Assembly: GCF_012849375.1 (NCBI RefSeq)
Contig: NZ_CP051684.1
Coordinates: forward strand, 1,364,001-1,428,000
Reading direction: 5' to 3'
DNA from: Duganella dendranthematis
Lineage (GTDB): Bacteria > Pseudomonadota > Gammaproteobacteria > Burkholderiales > Burkholderiaceae_D
DNA length: 64,000 nt
A program made the position numbers and the translations under genes. The notes beneath the pieces are model-generated. The model was not told the DNA's origin. It was given only the letters and a program-made list of their open reading frames with translations, and made no database searches. How positions within the stretch are numbered: the first letter of the stretch is position 1; the number at the start of each line of letters is the position of its first letter. Positions 25,748-36,027 of this stretch are shown here, one piece after another.

Positions 25748-26195
25748 ACTGACGCTGTCGGTGCAATACGCCGACCCGCGCCTGCAGGAAAGCATCACCC
25801 GCCCCATGATCCGCAAGTGGATCATGGCCGCGCTGTTCGCGCCGGCCGAGCTGACCATCCGCTTTGTCGACGCCGCCGAAGGCCAGACCCTGAACCGCGA
25901 ATACCGCGGCAAGGACTACGCCACCAACGTGCTGACCTTCGCCTACAACGAAGGCGAGGAAGAACTGCCGGACGACGCCCCGACCCAGGCCGACATCATC
26001 CTCTGCACCGACGTGCTGGAAAAGGAAGCGGCCGAGCAAAAGAAAACCGTGGAAGAGCACACCGCCCACCTGATCGTCCACGGCGTGCTGCACGCCCAAG
26101 GCTACGACCACATGGACGACGAGGAAGCCACCGAAATGGAAGGCATCGAAACCGAGATCCTGGCGGAACTTGGTTACGCCGATCCTTACGCCTGA
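25731..26195 (+). CDS. ybeY: Endoribonuclease YbeY (16S rRNA maturation)
   Basis: YbeY is a zinc-dependent endoribonuclease involved in 16S rRNA 3' maturation and ribosome quality control. The 154-residue protein has the metal motif [11 protein letters not shown], followed by EATEMEGIE, and the upstream [17 protein letters not shown] segment. Length is normal. The gene overlaps phoH by 17 bases and ends tail-to-tail within the 3' end of a DUF4132 gene (10-base overlap). In most relatives the next gene would be corC; here the DUF4132 gene intervenes. Confidence 0.97.
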   Translation: MSAKNKLTLSVQYADPRLQESITRPMIRKWIMAALFAPAELTIRFVDAAEGQTLNREYRGKDYATNVLTFAYNEGEEELPDDAPTQADIILCTDVLEKEAAEQKKTVEEHTAHLIVHGVLHAQGYDHMDDEEATEMEGIETEILAELGYADPYA

Positions 26196-28021
26196 AGCAG
26201 CGCGCTGACCGCGCCGGCGATGCGCTCCAGCAGCACTTCGTCATACGGCAGCCACGGCACGGCGGCCAGCTTGCCGCCAGCCTTGATGTCCATCTCCACC
26301 GGCGCACCGGCTCGTGTCACGCGGCCGGTCGCCAGGCTGATTCGGTAATCAGCCAGATTCACTTCCCGCTCCGTCACTATCACCTTACCGGCGTCAATCA
26401 GTGGCGCCAGCGCCAGTTCCAGCGCACGCCGGCGCATCGCCACCATGTGCCCGCGCTGCAGCGACGCCAGGTTCGCCAGATGGCGTCCACGCACTACATC
26501 CGGCAATTCATCCCCAACCTGCAACGCCAGTCCGGCCACGCTGACCAGCAGGTCAGCCGCGCGGCAGGCTTCCGAATACACCACAGGATCGATCTGCTCC
26601 GGCACGCGCTCGCGCCAGTGCTTGCCGTCGCGCAGGTGGAAAGCCAGGCCCAGCGTTTCCGTATAACCGTCGGCGCCGGGATAGATGTCGCCACTGAGCT
26701 TGAGTACCACGCGCACTGCGCCGAATTGCCGCGCCAGGCCAGCGCAAGCATCGATCTTCCAGCCCTCGCGCCGCGCCAGGCCGACCAGTTGGCGCACCGC
26801 CAGCACATGGCCGGCAAAGTCCTCGGGCGGCAGGTAGAACTCGCGATAAATCTGCCGCAGCGGCTGGCGCAAGCGGCGCTGTGCAGCCAGCGCCTGCCAT
26901 GCCGCGCGCTCCGCCTCGTCGGCATGCAGCGGATGCCACACGGACAGCCGCGCCAACTCCGGCAGACCATCAGGCTCGTCGTCGCCCAGAAAGCTGACGC
27001 GCGCTCCTTCCCATGCCGCGCACCACACCAGCGTGCGCGCCACCGGGCCGCCGGCAGCCGATTGCAGCAGGCCGCGCCACGCCGTCATGTCCAGGGTGGT
27101 CCCCAGCCACCAGCCGGCTTCCAGGCTGCCGGCCACCATACCCTGTTCGCGCTTGCCGGCCTTCAGCATGCCGGTGAGCCGCAACGCCACTGCCGGCCGC
27201 TCCAGCAACGTCCGCTCGGCCGGCTTGAGATTGCGCGCCAGCTTCTTCTGCACGCCGGCATGCCGCACCACCGCCAGCGCCGCACGCAGGGCCTGCACGC
27301 CTTCCGGCGTCGGCACGCCCTCGATCGAATGGCCGAGCGCAATCGCCAGCGACTGCGACGGCGCCGTCTTCGCCGCGCCCGGCGCCACGCAGGATAAGGT
27401 CAGCAGGCGCGGCAACAACTCCGCCAGCCATGGCTCGTCGCGCAAGGCCGCTACCCGCAGCGCGCGGGCAATCACCGGCGTATCGTTGACCGAAAACGCG
27501 CCATCCGCCACATACGGCACGGCGCCGGCGTGGATCGTATCCAGCCGCCGCCCCGCCTGCTCAAGGATGTCACGGGCGAAGTCGAGATACGCTGCATCTT
27601 CCGCCAGCACCAGCGCCGGATCGGCATCCGCATCTTCCTGCCCGGCCCAGAAAATCATCGACCAACGCGAGCCGCCGAGCGCCAGCGCGGATTGATCGCT
27701 CAGTTGGCTTAACAGCTCCAGCTCCTGCAACAGGTAAGAGGCGTTGGCGTAACGGTCGCGCACCAGCGCCGCCAGCCGCGCCTGGATGCCGGCGCCAGCC
27801 CAACGCGCCAGCGCGTGGCTGCGGTGAATGTGCTCGGTCCAGGCCTCCGGCTCGCCCAGCACGCGGCGCAGTTCGGCTGCCACTTCCGGCGGCGGCGCGC
27901 AGCGCAGCCAGGACAGGCATTCGATCGCTTGATCGGCATTCTCCACAGCCCGGAAAGCAGCGGTGCACGCCGCTGCATCTGCCAATGGTACGATGTGTAA
28001 ATGAGGCGGTTCTGGTAGCAT
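26186..28021 (-). CDS. DUF4132 domain protein
   Basis: A 611-residue cytoplasmic protein of unknown function. The C-terminal half matches DUF4132 ([56 protein letters not shown]), and the tail ([11 protein letters not shown]) looks like the beta-rich end of the same family. The N-terminal half is helical and repeat-like, consistent with armadillo-type solenoids. DUF4132 proteins such as E. coli YehI have no settled role; proposed links are to WGR-domain proteins and stress. Start: ATG 28021 is chosen, but the GGAGG element is unusually far upstream and a longer frame begins at 28108. The gene interrupts the conserved ybeY-corC order on the opposite strand. Confidence 0.8.
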   Translation of the reverse strand: MLPEPPHLHIVPLADAAACTAAFRAVENADQAIECLSWLRCAPPPEVAAELRRVLGEPEAWTEHIHRSHALARWAGAGIQARLAALVRDRYANASYLLQELELLSQLSDQSALALGGSRWSMIFWAGQEDADADPALVLAEDAAYLDFARDILEQAGRRLDTIHAGAVPYVADGAFSVNDTPVIARALRVAALRDEPWLAELLPRLLTLSCVAPGAAKTAPSQSLAIALGHSIEGVPTPEGVQALRAALAVVRHAGVQKKLARNLKPAERTLLERPAVALRLTGMLKAGKREQGMVAGSLEAGWWLGTTLDMTAWRGLLQSAAGGPVARTLVWCAAWEGARVSFLGDDEPDGLPELARLSVWHPLHADEAERAAWQALAAQRRLRQPLRQIYREFYLPPEDFAGHVLAVRQLVGLARREGWKIDACAGLARQFGAVRVVLKLSGDIYPGADGYTETLGLAFHLRDGKHWRERVPEQIDPVVYSEACRAADLLVSVAGLALQVGDELPDVVRGRHLANLASLQRGHMVAMRRRALELALAPLIDAGKVIVTEREVNLADYRISLATGRVTRAGAPVEMDIKAGGKLAAVPWLPYDEVLLERIAGAVSALLQA

Positions 28022-28128
28022 AAAGCCAATGTAGCATGCCTCCAGAAATGCTGCTTTTCTGACAAAATCGGCCTTCGGGCGCTTTTGGTGTATCCTATAC
28101 CCCTTCAAAACAATGGCTCACGCCTCCT

Positions 28129-29013
28129 ATGCAAGAGCACTCTAGTAGCGTCAAGACTGACGCTAAACCCCACAGGTCGCTGTTTGAACGGCTGACCGCA
28201 CTGATTTCCCCCGAGCCCGAGAACCGATCGGAGCTGCTCGAAGTTCTGCATGACGCCCACGAACGCAACCTGATCGACGCCGACGCCCTGTCGATGATCG
28301 AAGGCGTGTTCCAGGTGTCGGATCTGTCCGCCCGCGATATCATGATCCCGCGCTCGCAGATGGATGTCATCGATATCTCCAAGCCGATCGAAGAATGGAT
28401 GCCGCTGGTGCTGGACACCGCCCACTCGCGCTTCCCTGCCATCGAAGGCGAACGCGACAAGGTGATCGGCATCCTGCTGGCCAAAGACCTGCTGCGCTAT
28501 TACGCCGAAGAATCGTTCGACGTGCGCGACATGCTGCGTCCGGCCATCTTCATCCCGGAATCGAAACGCCTGAACGTGCTGCTGCGCGACTTCCGCGCCA
28601 ACCACAATCACATGGCCATCGTTGTCGATGAGTACAGCGGCGTCGCCGGCCTGATCACCATCGAAGACGTGCTGGAGCAGATCGTCGGCGACATCGAGGA
28701 CGAGTACGATTTCGACGAGGAAGAAGACAACATCCTGTCGATCCGCGAAGGCCAGCACGGCCCGCGCTGGCGCGTCAAGGCGCTGACCGAGATCGAACAG
28801 TTCAACGAAGAGCTGGACACCGCGCTGCCGGACGACGACGTCGACACCATCGGCGGCCTGGTCGCCAAGCACCTGGGCCGCATGCCGCACAAGGGCGACA
28901 CCTTCGACTTTGAAGGCCTGCGCTTTGAAGTGCTGCGCGCCGACGCCCGCCAGATCCACGTGCTGACGGTGGAAAAACTGCCGCCGGCGCCAAGCCACGA
29001 CGACGACGCATAA
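28129..29013 (+). CDS. corC: CorC/HlyC-type CBS domain protein
   Basis: A 294-residue cytoplasmic protein with two CBS domains (SARDIMIPRSQMDVIDI; FIPESKRLNVLLRDFRANHNH; VDEYSGVAGLITIEDVLEQI) and a C-terminal CorC_HlyC domain (DTIGGLVAKHLGRMP). It lacks the DUF21 membrane domain, as expected for the short CorC form that modulates magnesium/cobalt efflux and sits next to lnt. Its stop overlaps the lnt start (TAATG). No clear Shine-Dalgarno precedes the ATG: the bases there read CCTCCT, so initiation may be weak or the start shifted. Confidence 0.92.
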   Translation: MQEHSSSVKTDAKPHRSLFERLTALISPEPENRSELLEVLHDAHERNLIDADALSMIEGVFQVSDLSARDIMIPRSQMDVIDISKPIEEWMPLVLDTAHSRFPAIEGERDKVIGILLAKDLLRYYAEESFDVRDMLRPAIFIPESKRLNVLLRDFRANHNHMAIVVDEYSGVAGLITIEDVLEQIVGDIEDEYDFDEEEDNILSIREGQHGPRWRVKALTEIEQFNEELDTALPDDDVDTIGGLVAKHLGRMPHKGDTFDFEGLRFEVLRADARQIHVLTVEKLPPAPSHDDDA

Positions 29014-30584
29014 TGCGCTTTCGCCGCGCCAATCCCAACGATCCCCCTAAGCCGCAACGCTCGACCCGAGGCCGGATGATCATCACCGGTCTGGCCGGCG
29101 CACTGTGCGTGTTCGCCTTTGCGCCGTTCGGTTGGTGGCCGCTCGAAATCCTCGGCCTGGCCACGCTGTTCTACCAGGTCTTGCGCAGCTCCAGCATCAA
29201 GGCTGCCGCGCTGATCGGCTGGGCCTTCGTCACCGGCTGGACCGCCGCCGGCGTCCACTGGCTGTACGTGTCGATGCATACCTATGGGGACATGCCGGCG
29301 CCGCTGGCCGCCGCCGCCGTGCTGCTGCTGGGCGCCGCCATGGGCATTTACGGCGCCGCCGCCATGGCCAGCGCCGCCTGGCTGCGCCAGCGCTGGACGC
29401 TGCCGCTGCCGGTCGCCAACCTGCTGGTATTCCCGGCCGTGTGGGCGCTGTTTGAATGGCTGCGCGGCTGGCTGTTCACCGGCTTCCCGTGGCTGTCGTC
29501 CGGCTACGCCCATAATCACAGCCCGCTGGCCGGCTTTGCGCCGATCATCGGCATGTACGGCCTCGGCTGGCTGGCGGCCGTCATGGCCGGCGCCCTGCTG
29601 TTGCTGCTGCACCGGACGCGTATTCGCGCCGCCGGCCTGATCGTCGCCATCGGCGTGGCCGGCGTCGGTCTCAGTTTCCTGAAATGGACTTACCCGGAAG
29701 GCAAGCCGATCTCGGTGCGTCTGCTGCAAGGCAATATCCCGCAGGACGAGAAATTCAACGGCGCCAAGGTGATGTCGACGCTCAAGCTGTACCAGGACGC
29801 CATCACCGCCGCGCCGGCCGACCTGATCGCCACGCCGGAGACCGCCATCGTCATGCTGCCGCAGCAGCTGCCGCCGGATTACCTGCCGGGCATCGCCCAG
29901 TTCCTCAACAAGACCAACAGCAACCTGATCCTCGGCATTCCGCTGGCCGACAGCCAGACCGCCTATTTCAACAGCGCGATCGGCATCACGCCGCGCCAGA
30001 GTAATGGCTACTATCGCTACGACAAGCACCATCTGGTGCCATATGGCGAGTTCATCCCGTTCGGCTTCCGCTGGTTTGTCAACCTGATGTCGATCCCGCT
30101 GGGCGACCAGACCAGTGGCCGCGACATCCAGCCGGCGTTCCCGATCAAGGACCAGCGCGTGCTGCCCAACATCTGCTACGAAGACTTGTTTGGCGAGGAA
30201 ATCGCCGACCAGCTGAACCATCCGGCGCAGGACCAGAAACCGGCCACGCTGCTGCTCAACATCTCCAACCTGGCCTGGTTTGGCGACACCATCGCCATTC
30301 CGCAGCATTTGCAGATCTCGCAGATGCGCACGCTGGAAACCGGCCGCCCCATGCTGCGGGCGACCAATACCGGGGCCACCGCCATCATCAACGGCGAAGG
30401 AAAAGTGGTACAGCAGCTGCCGGCCAACAGCTTCGGCACGCTGGCCGCCAATGTGCAGGGCATGGCGGGCAGCACGCCCTATATCATCTGGGGGAACAAG
30501 CTGTTCCTGGCCCTGACCGCGCTGTCCCTGGCGGCAGCGTGGTTTTTGACGCGCCGCGCAAAAAATCAGCCAAAAGCCGCTTAA
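29013..30584 (+). CDS. lnt: Apolipoprotein N-acyltransferase
   Basis: Lnt adds the third acyl chain to lipoproteins in the inner membrane. The 523-residue protein has about six to eight membrane helices in the first 230 residues and a periplasmic nitrilase domain. The catalytic triad is visible: Glu276 in ATPETAI, Lys338 in DKHHLVPYGEF and Cys388 in NICYEDLFGEE. A terminal helix (LFLALTALSLAAAWFL) and a basic tail close the protein. It is translationally coupled to corC, the standard pairing. Confidence 0.97.
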   Translation: MRFRRANPNDPPKPQRSTRGRMIITGLAGALCVFAFAPFGWWPLEILGLATLFYQVLRSSSIKAAALIGWAFVTGWTAAGVHWLYVSMHTYGDMPAPLAAAAVLLLGAAMGIYGAAAMASAAWLRQRWTLPLPVANLLVFPAVWALFEWLRGWLFTGFPWLSSGYAHNHSPLAGFAPIIGMYGLGWLAAVMAGALLLLLHRTRIRAAGLIVAIGVAGVGLSFLKWTYPEGKPISVRLLQGNIPQDEKFNGAKVMSTLKLYQDAITAAPADLIATPETAIVMLPQQLPPDYLPGIAQFLNKTNSNLILGIPLADSQTAYFNSAIGITPRQSNGYYRYDKHHLVPYGEFIPFGFRWFVNLMSIPLGDQTSGRDIQPAFPIKDQRVLPNICYEDLFGEEIADQLNHPAQDQKPATLLLNISNLAWFGDTIAIPQHLQISQMRTLETGRPMLRATNTGATAIINGEGKVVQQLPANSFGTLAANVQGMAGSTPYIIWGNKLFLALTALSLAAAWFLTRRAKNQPKAA

Positions 30585-30663
30585 CCCGCTAAAATCATCC
30601 CTTTAGCGAAACTGCAACCGCGCGCCCGCCGGCCCTGCCCGGGCGCGCCACCGACAATACAAG

Positions 30664-31584
30664 ATGCTGACATTTCAACAAATTATCCTGACCTTGCAAA
30701 CCTACTGGGACAAGCAAGGCTGCGCCCTGCTCCAGCCCTACGACATGGAAGTCGGCGCCGGCACCTTCCACACCGGTACGTTCCTGCGCGCGATCGGCCC
30801 TGAGCCTTGGCGCGCCGCCTACGTGCAGCCGTCGCGCCGCCCGAAAGACGGCCGCTATGGCGAGAACCCGAACCGCGGTCAGCACTACTACCAGTACCAG
30901 GTGGTGATGAAGCCGGCGCCGGAAAATATTCTGGACCTGTATCTGGGTTCGCTGGAAGCGCTGGGCCTGGACCTGAAGCAGAACGATGTCCGCTTCGTCG
31001 AAGACGACTGGGAATCGCCGACGCTGGGCGCCTGGGGCCTGGGTTGGGAAGTCTGGCTGAACGGCATGGAGGTGACGCAGTTTACCTACTTCCAGCAGGT
31101 GGGCGGACTGGATTGCAAACCGGTGCTGGGTGAAATTACCTACGGCGTCGAGCGTCTGGCCATGTATCTGCAAGGCGTCGAGAATATGTATGACCTGGTG
31201 TGGACCACGTGGGAAGAAAACGGCGAGACCAAGACGCTGAAGTACGGCGACGTCTTCCACCAGAACGAAGTGGAACAATCGGCCTACAACTTCGAGCACT
31301 CGAACACCGAGCTGCTGTTCTCGCAGTTTAACAACCACGAGTCGGAAGCCAAACGCCTGATCGAAGCGCAACTGACGCTGCCAGCCTATGAGCAGATCAT
31401 GAAGGCCTCGCACAGCTTCAACCTGCTGGACGCGCGTGGCGCCATCTCGGTCACCGAGCGCGCCGCCTACATCGGCCGCGTGCGCACTTTGTCGCGCCTC
31501 GTGGCGCAGGCTTACTACGATTCGCGTGAGCGTCTGGGCTTCCCTATGGCCCCGAAGACCGCCGCTCCTGCCGCCGCTGAATAA
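30664..31584 (+). CDS. glyQ: Glycyl-tRNA synthetase alpha subunit
   Basis: The alpha subunit of the bacterial alpha2beta2 glycyl-tRNA synthetase, containing the class II catalytic core. The 306-residue sequence is highly conserved: [40 protein letters not shown] (motif 2 region), [20 protein letters not shown] and [18 protein letters not shown]. The C-terminus has a short Ala/Pro tail. It begins 79 bases after lnt and is followed 14 bases later by glyS. Confidence 0.98.
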   Translation: MLTFQQIILTLQTYWDKQGCALLQPYDMEVGAGTFHTGTFLRAIGPEPWRAAYVQPSRRPKDGRYGENPNRGQHYYQYQVVMKPAPENILDLYLGSLEALGLDLKQNDVRFVEDDWESPTLGAWGLGWEVWLNGMEVTQFTYFQQVGGLDCKPVLGEITYGVERLAMYLQGVENMYDLVWTTWEENGETKTLKYGDVFHQNEVEQSAYNFEHSNTELLFSQFNNHESEAKRLIEAQLTLPAYEQIMKASHSFNLLDARGAISVTERAAYIGRVRTLSRLVAQAYYDSRERLGFPMAPKTAAPAAAE

Positions 31585-31598
31585 ACGATATAAACGAT

Positions 31599-33707
31599 AT
31601 GACTCAAACTCTGCTCATCGAACTGCTGACCGAAGAACTGCCGCCGAAGGCGCTCGCCAAACTGGGCAAGGCTTTCGCGGACGGCATCGTCAACGGCCTG
31701 AAATCGCGCGACTTCCTGGAAGCTGACAGCGTCGCCACCGCCTACGCCACGCCGCGCCGCCTGGCCGTGTCCATCACCAAAGTGCGCGCCGTGTCGCCGG
31801 ATAAAATGATCCGCGAAAAAATCCTGCCTGTGAGCGTCGCACTCGATGCCGCCGGGTCTCCATCGGCGCCGCTGCTGAAAAAACTGGCCGCCATGAACCT
31901 TTCGCACGTCACAGTGGCCGACATGGAGCGCGCTCAGGATGGCAAAGCCGAAAGCTTCTTCTACACCTCGCTGGCTGCCGGCAGCAATCTGCTGGTCGGG
32001 CTGCAATCTGCGCTCGAAGAATCGGTCGCCAAGCTGCCGATTCCTAAAGTAATGAGCTACCAGCGTCCGGACGGCGCCACCGTGCAGTTCGTGCGTCCTG
32101 CGCACGCGCTGATCGCGCTGCATGGTTCGACCGTGCTGCCACTGACCCTGCTCGGCCTGACCGCCGCCAACGTCACCGAAGGCCACCGCTTCTTGACCGC
32201 ACCGGGCCAACGCGCCGTCACCATCGCGGAAGCCGACGCCTACGCCGCCACGCTGAAGAGCGAAGGCAAAGTGCTGGCATCCGTTGAAGAGCGCAAGGAA
32301 CAGATCCGCGCCGAGCTGCTGGCGAAGGCCGGCGCCGACCTGGTGCTGATGCCGGAAGCGCTGCTGGACGAAGTATCCGCGCTGGTCGAATGGCCGGTGG
32401 TCTACGAATGCAACTTCGAGGAAGAGTTCCTGGCCGTGCCGCAGGAATGCCTGATCCTCACCATGCAGACCAATCAAAAGTATTTCGCGCTGACCGACAC
32501 CAACGGCAAGCTGCGTTCGCGCTTCCTGATCGTCTCCAACATCGCCACCGACACGCCTGACGCCATCATCAACGGTAACGAGCGCGTGGTGCGTCCGCGC
32601 CTGTCCGACGCCAAGTTCTTCTTCGAGCAAGACAAGAAGAAAACCCTGGAATCGCGCCTGCCGCTGCTGGACAAAATCGTCTACCACAACAAACTGGGCA
32701 CGCAAGGCGCGCGCGGCGAACGCGTTGCGGCGCTGGCCGGCTTCATCGCCACCGCCATCGGCGGCGACGCCACGCTGGCGCAACGCGCCGCCAAACTGTC
32801 GAAGGCCGATCTGGTCACCGAAATGGTCGGCGAGTTCCCTGAGCTGCAAGGCATCATGGGCACCTATTACGCCCGCAACGACGGCGAGCCGGAAGACGTG
32901 GCGCTGGCCGCGTCCGAGCACTATCAGCCGCGCTTCGCCGGCGACGCCCTGCCGACCACTGTCACCGGCACCGCCGTGGCGCTGGCCGACAAGCTGGAAA
33001 CCCTGGTCGGCATCTGGGCCATCGGCCTGGCGCCAACCGGCGACAAGGATCCGTTTGCGCTGCGCCGCCATGCACTGGGCGTGCTGCGCATGCTGATCGA
33101 AAAACGCCTGTCGCTGTCGATCAGCAGCCTGCTGGCGCAAGCGGCGCAGCTGTTCCAATCGGTGCCCGGCTTCAAAGACCCATCGGCCGACGTCGCGACC
33201 TTCATGTACGACCGTCTGCGCGGCATCCTGCGCGAGCGCGGCTTCTCGGTCAACGAGATCGAAGCCGTGGTCGCGCAAAATCCGGACCGCCTGGACGACA
33301 TCGTGCAGCGCCTGGAAGCCGTGCAGGCGTTCGCCGCCCTGCCGGAATCGGCCTCGCTGGCCGCCGCCAACAAGCGCATCACCAACATCCTGAAGAAGAA
33401 TGAAGAAGCCCTGGCCGCCGTTGGCGAGCAAGGCGTCAACGTCTCGCTGCTGCAGGACACCGCCGAGAAAAACCTCAACACCGCCGTGGTGCGCGTGCTG
33501 CCGGAAATTGACGCGGCCTTCAACAACGGCGACTTCGCCGGCACGCTGAAAACGCTGGCGCAGCTGAAGGACGAAGTGGACGCCTTCTTCAACGACGTGA
33601 TGGTGATGGCGGAAGATGTCGCCCTGCGCAACAACCGCCTGGCGCTGCTGTCGTCCCTGCACGGGATGATGAACCGCGTGGCCGACATCTCGAAACTGGC
33701 GGCGTAA
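31599..33707 (+). CDS. glyS: Glycyl-tRNA synthetase beta subunit
   Basis: The 702-residue beta subunit, needed for tRNA recognition and activity. Diagnostic segments are [19 protein letters not shown] at the N-terminus, [32 protein letters not shown], and the HD-like centre ERVAALAGF ... [13 protein letters not shown], then [14 protein letters not shown] and the C-terminal anticodon-binding-type domain ending [13 protein letters not shown]. Length is normal. Its stop is immediately followed by an ATG of gmhB (TAAATG). Confidence 0.98.
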   Translation: MTQTLLIELLTEELPPKALAKLGKAFADGIVNGLKSRDFLEADSVATAYATPRRLAVSITKVRAVSPDKMIREKILPVSVALDAAGSPSAPLLKKLAAMNLSHVTVADMERAQDGKAESFFYTSLAAGSNLLVGLQSALEESVAKLPIPKVMSYQRPDGATVQFVRPAHALIALHGSTVLPLTLLGLTAANVTEGHRFLTAPGQRAVTIAEADAYAATLKSEGKVLASVEERKEQIRAELLAKAGADLVLMPEALLDEVSALVEWPVVYECNFEEEFLAVPQECLILTMQTNQKYFALTDTNGKLRSRFLIVSNIATDTPDAIINGNERVVRPRLSDAKFFFEQDKKKTLESRLPLLDKIVYHNKLGTQGARGERVAALAGFIATAIGGDATLAQRAAKLSKADLVTEMVGEFPELQGIMGTYYARNDGEPEDVALAASEHYQPRFAGDALPTTVTGTAVALADKLETLVGIWAIGLAPTGDKDPFALRRHALGVLRMLIEKRLSLSISSLLAQAAQLFQSVPGFKDPSADVATFMYDRLRGILRERGFSVNEIEAVVAQNPDRLDDIVQRLEAVQAFAALPESASLAAANKRITNILKKNEEALAAVGEQGVNVSLLQDTAEKNLNTAVVRVLPEIDAAFNNGDFAGTLKTLAQLKDEVDAFFNDVMVMAEDVALRNNRLALLSSLHGMMNRVADISKLAA

Positions 33708-34289
33708 ATGGGTACGCCGTCCATGAAACTGATCATTCTCGATCGCGACGGCGTTATCAACCACGATTCGCCGGACTTCATCAAATCGCCGGCGGAGTGG
33801 ATTCCCATCCCCGGCTCGATGGAGGCGATCGCCAGGTTGAACCAGGCCGGCTACCGGGTGGTGGTGGCGTCGAACCAGTCGGGCATCGCCCGCGAGTTCT
33901 TCGACATGACCATCCTCAACGCCATCCACCAGAAGATGCACAACCTGGCGCAGCAAGTCGGCGCCGACATCGACGCGGTGTTCTTCTGCCCCCACGCCGC
34001 GGCCGACAATTGCGACTGCCGCAAGCCCAAGCCGGGCATGTTCACAGAAATCTCGCAGCGCTATAAAATCAGCCTGAAAGGCGTGCCGGTGGTCGGCGAT
34101 TCGCTGCGCGACCTGCAGGCTGGTTACGTCAGCGGCTGCGTGCCGTACCTGGTCCTAACCGGCAAAGGCGAAAAGACCCAGTCCACCGGCGGTCTGCCGC
34201 CCGGCACCGTGGTATTCCCGGATCTGGCCGCGATGGTCACGCACCTGCTGAAGACCAGCGTGCCGCCGGCGCTGCACGTTGTCAGTTAA
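33708..34289 (+). CDS. gmhB: D-glycero-beta-D-manno-heptose-1,7-bisphosphate 7-phosphatase
   Basis: GmhB is a HAD-family phosphatase in ADP-heptose synthesis for the LPS inner core. The 193-residue protein has motif I DRDGVIN (nucleophile Asp12, Asp14), SNQSGIAR (motif II), the zinc loop CPHAAADNCDCRKP and GMF ... VVGDSLRDLQAG (motif IV). An internal ATG at 33723 (MKLIILDRDG) gives the more usual family start; the annotated start abuts the glyS stop. Two LPS-core genes further on (waaA, waaC) would use its product pathway. Confidence 0.93.
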   Translation: MGTPSMKLIILDRDGVINHDSPDFIKSPAEWIPIPGSMEAIARLNQAGYRVVVASNQSGIAREFFDMTILNAIHQKMHNLAQQVGADIDAVFFCPHAAADNCDCRKPKPGMFTEISQRYKISLKGVPVVGDSLRDLQAGYVSGCVPYLVLTGKGEKTQSTGGLPPGTVVFPDLAAMVTHLLKTSVPPALHVVS

Positions 34290-34307
34290 TTGTTTTTGGA
34301 GTCTGCA

Positions 34308-35048
34308 TTGGGTCATCCCGTTTTATTTCTGCGTTCCCTGATCTTCACCATCGTCATGGTGGTGTCGACCATCTTCTGGTCCTGCATCTGCTTCCTGGCG
34401 GCGCCGCTGCCGTACCGCCAGCGCTTCTTCATCACGTCGCGCTGGAATGTCTTCATGATCTGGTGCCTGAAGGTCATCTGCGGCATCCGCTACGAAATCC
34501 GTGGCCAGGAAAACTTCCCGGACGCGCCGGCCATCGTGCTGTCCAAGCACCAGTCGGCGTGGGAGACCATCTTCCTGCTGCCGAACATGCCGCGTCCACT
34601 GGTGTTCGTGTTCAAGAAGGAGATCCTGTACATTCCGTTCTTCGGCTGGGCCATGGCGCTGCTGCGCATGATCCCGATCGACCGCAAGCAGGGCAAGCAC
34701 GCCTTCAAGCACGTGGTCCGTCACGGCAAGCGCCGGCTGGAGCAAGGCCTGTGGATTATCATGTTCCCGGAAGGGACGCGGATTCCGGTCGGCCAGACCG
34801 GCAAGTACAAGAGCGGCGGCACCCGGCTGGCGATCGAGACCAACGCCGTGGTTGTGCCGATTGCCCACAATTCGGGTGAGTGCTGGCCAAAAAACTCTTT
34901 CATCAAACGGCCCGGCCTTGTTACAGTATCGATAGGCAAACCAATCTCGCCGGAGGGTCAAACCCCGGACAGCATGATGCAACAGGTGGAAACTTGGATA
35001 GAATCAGAAATGCGCGTCATTTCGCCCCACGCCTACAACGCTGGTTAG
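34308..35048 (+). CDS. 1-acyl-sn-glycerol-3-phosphate acyltransferase (PlsC family)
   Basis: A 246-residue membrane-associated acyltransferase of phosphatidic acid synthesis. It begins with a transmembrane helix (LIFTIVMVVSTIFWSCICFL), then motif I KHQSAWET, an HX4E form of the usual HX4D, and motif III FPEGTR. The TTG at 34308 is chosen because GGAG lies 7 bases upstream; the open frame extends to a TTG at 34290. The downstream metallopeptidase gene probably overlaps its 3' end. A second PlsC-family gene with a canonical HX4D motif is at 45699-46448. Confidence 0.9.
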   Translation: MGHPVLFLRSLIFTIVMVVSTIFWSCICFLAAPLPYRQRFFITSRWNVFMIWCLKVICGIRYEIRGQENFPDAPAIVLSKHQSAWETIFLLPNMPRPLVFVFKKEILYIPFFGWAMALLRMIPIDRKQGKHAFKHVVRHGKRRLEQGLWIIMFPEGTRIPVGQTGKYKSGGTRLAIETNAVVVPIAHNSGECWPKNSFIKRPGLVTVSIGKPISPEGQTPDSMMQQVETWIESEMRVISPHAYNAG

Positions 35049-36010
35049 ACGATCTGGCGACGCTGGTCAAACCGGCGTCCCCCGATCCGAATCAGCCGGA
35101 CCTGTTTGGACGGGAGGCCTCCGCACCTCCCAAGCCGGTGTACACCACGCCGGTATGGTCGGTTCCGCCGACACCCGCCACATCGACCAAGCCACCTCCC
35201 GTATCGCCCTACGTCGCCCCGCCGGAAACCGCGGTGCCGGTCAAGACCCGGCCGCTGGTGGCGCCGCCGCCCGACCTGCCGCCGCGCCGGCAACTGATGG
35301 TGGGTGATTTCATCCTCGAATACGAATTGCGTCGCTCGACGCGGCGCTCGATCGGCTTCATGATCGACGACGACGGCCTGCGCGTGACCGCGCCCAAGCG
35401 CATCACCATCGCCGAAATCGACGAGGCGATCCGCACCAAGCAGCACTGGATCCTCAGCAAACTGAAAGAGCGGCGCGAACGCCGCGCGGCGCGGCTGCAA
35501 AAGCCGCCGGTGGAATGGATCGACGGCACCCAGATTCCGTATCTGGGCCAGGACATCACGCTGCGGCTGCTGGTGGGCGGCCGCAATCGCAGCATCTACA
35601 ATCCCAACACCCGCGAGCTGTGGATGACCATGATGCCGGGCGCTAGCGAAAACCAGCTGAAGGAACGCGTCAAGGTCTGGTATCAGCAGCAGGCCAAGGC
35701 GCTATTTGAAGAGCGCCTGGATTTGTACGCCGCCCGGCTGGGCGTGCAATACCACTCGTTCGGCCTGACCTCGGCCGGCACCCGCTGGGGCTCGTGCACC
35801 GCCGACCGCAAGATCCGCCTGAACTGGAAACTGATCCACTTCTCGCTGCCGCTGATCGACTACGTAGTGGCGCACGAACTGTCGCACATCCTGGAAATGA
35901 ATCACAGCCAGCAATTCTGGGACACCGTCGGCCTGATTTATCCCGAATACGAAGACGCCAAAAACCTGCTGCGCAAACGCTCGCAAGAGCTGCCCGTGCT
36001 GTTCCCCTGA
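34994..36010 (+). CDS. YgjP/SprT-like zinc metallopeptidase (DUF45, M48-related)
   Basis: A protein of about 338 residues. The C-terminal half is a YgjP-type domain with GSCTADRKIRLNWKLI, the zinc motif HELSH and a third ligand region EMNHSQQFW. The N-terminal about 100 residues are Pro-rich (PPKPVYTTP, PPPVSPYVAPP) and probably flexible. E. coli YgjP has been linked to UTP metabolism or nucleotide binding, but the physiological substrate is unsettled. The start is uncertain: TTG 34994, with GGTGGAA upstream, is the best fit and overlaps plsC by 55 bases; an ATG at 34880 would overlap far more. Confidence 0.82.
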   Translation: MDRIRNARHFAPRLQRWLDDLATLVKPASPDPNQPDLFGREASAPPKPVYTTPVWSVPPTPATSTKPPPVSPYVAPPETAVPVKTRPLVAPPPDLPPRRQLMVGDFILEYELRRSTRRSIGFMIDDDGLRVTAPKRITIAEIDEAIRTKQHWILSKLKERRERRAARLQKPPVEWIDGTQIPYLGQDITLRLLVGGRNRSIYNPNTRELWMTMMPGASENQLKERVKVWYQQQAKALFEERLDLYAARLGVQYHSFGLTSAGTRWGSCTADRKIRLNWKLIHFSLPLIDYVVAHELSHILEMNHSQQFWDTVGLIYPEYEDAKNLLRKRSQELPVLFP

Positions 36011-36027
36011 AATCCAGAAAGAAGTTC

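Noticed and set aside
31515..33995. Long antisense open frame (826 codons) opposite glyS
   Set aside because: It runs opposite the well-supported glyS gene; composition is rich in Arg, Gln, His and Gly without motifs, the usual result of GC-rich codon usage in the real gene.
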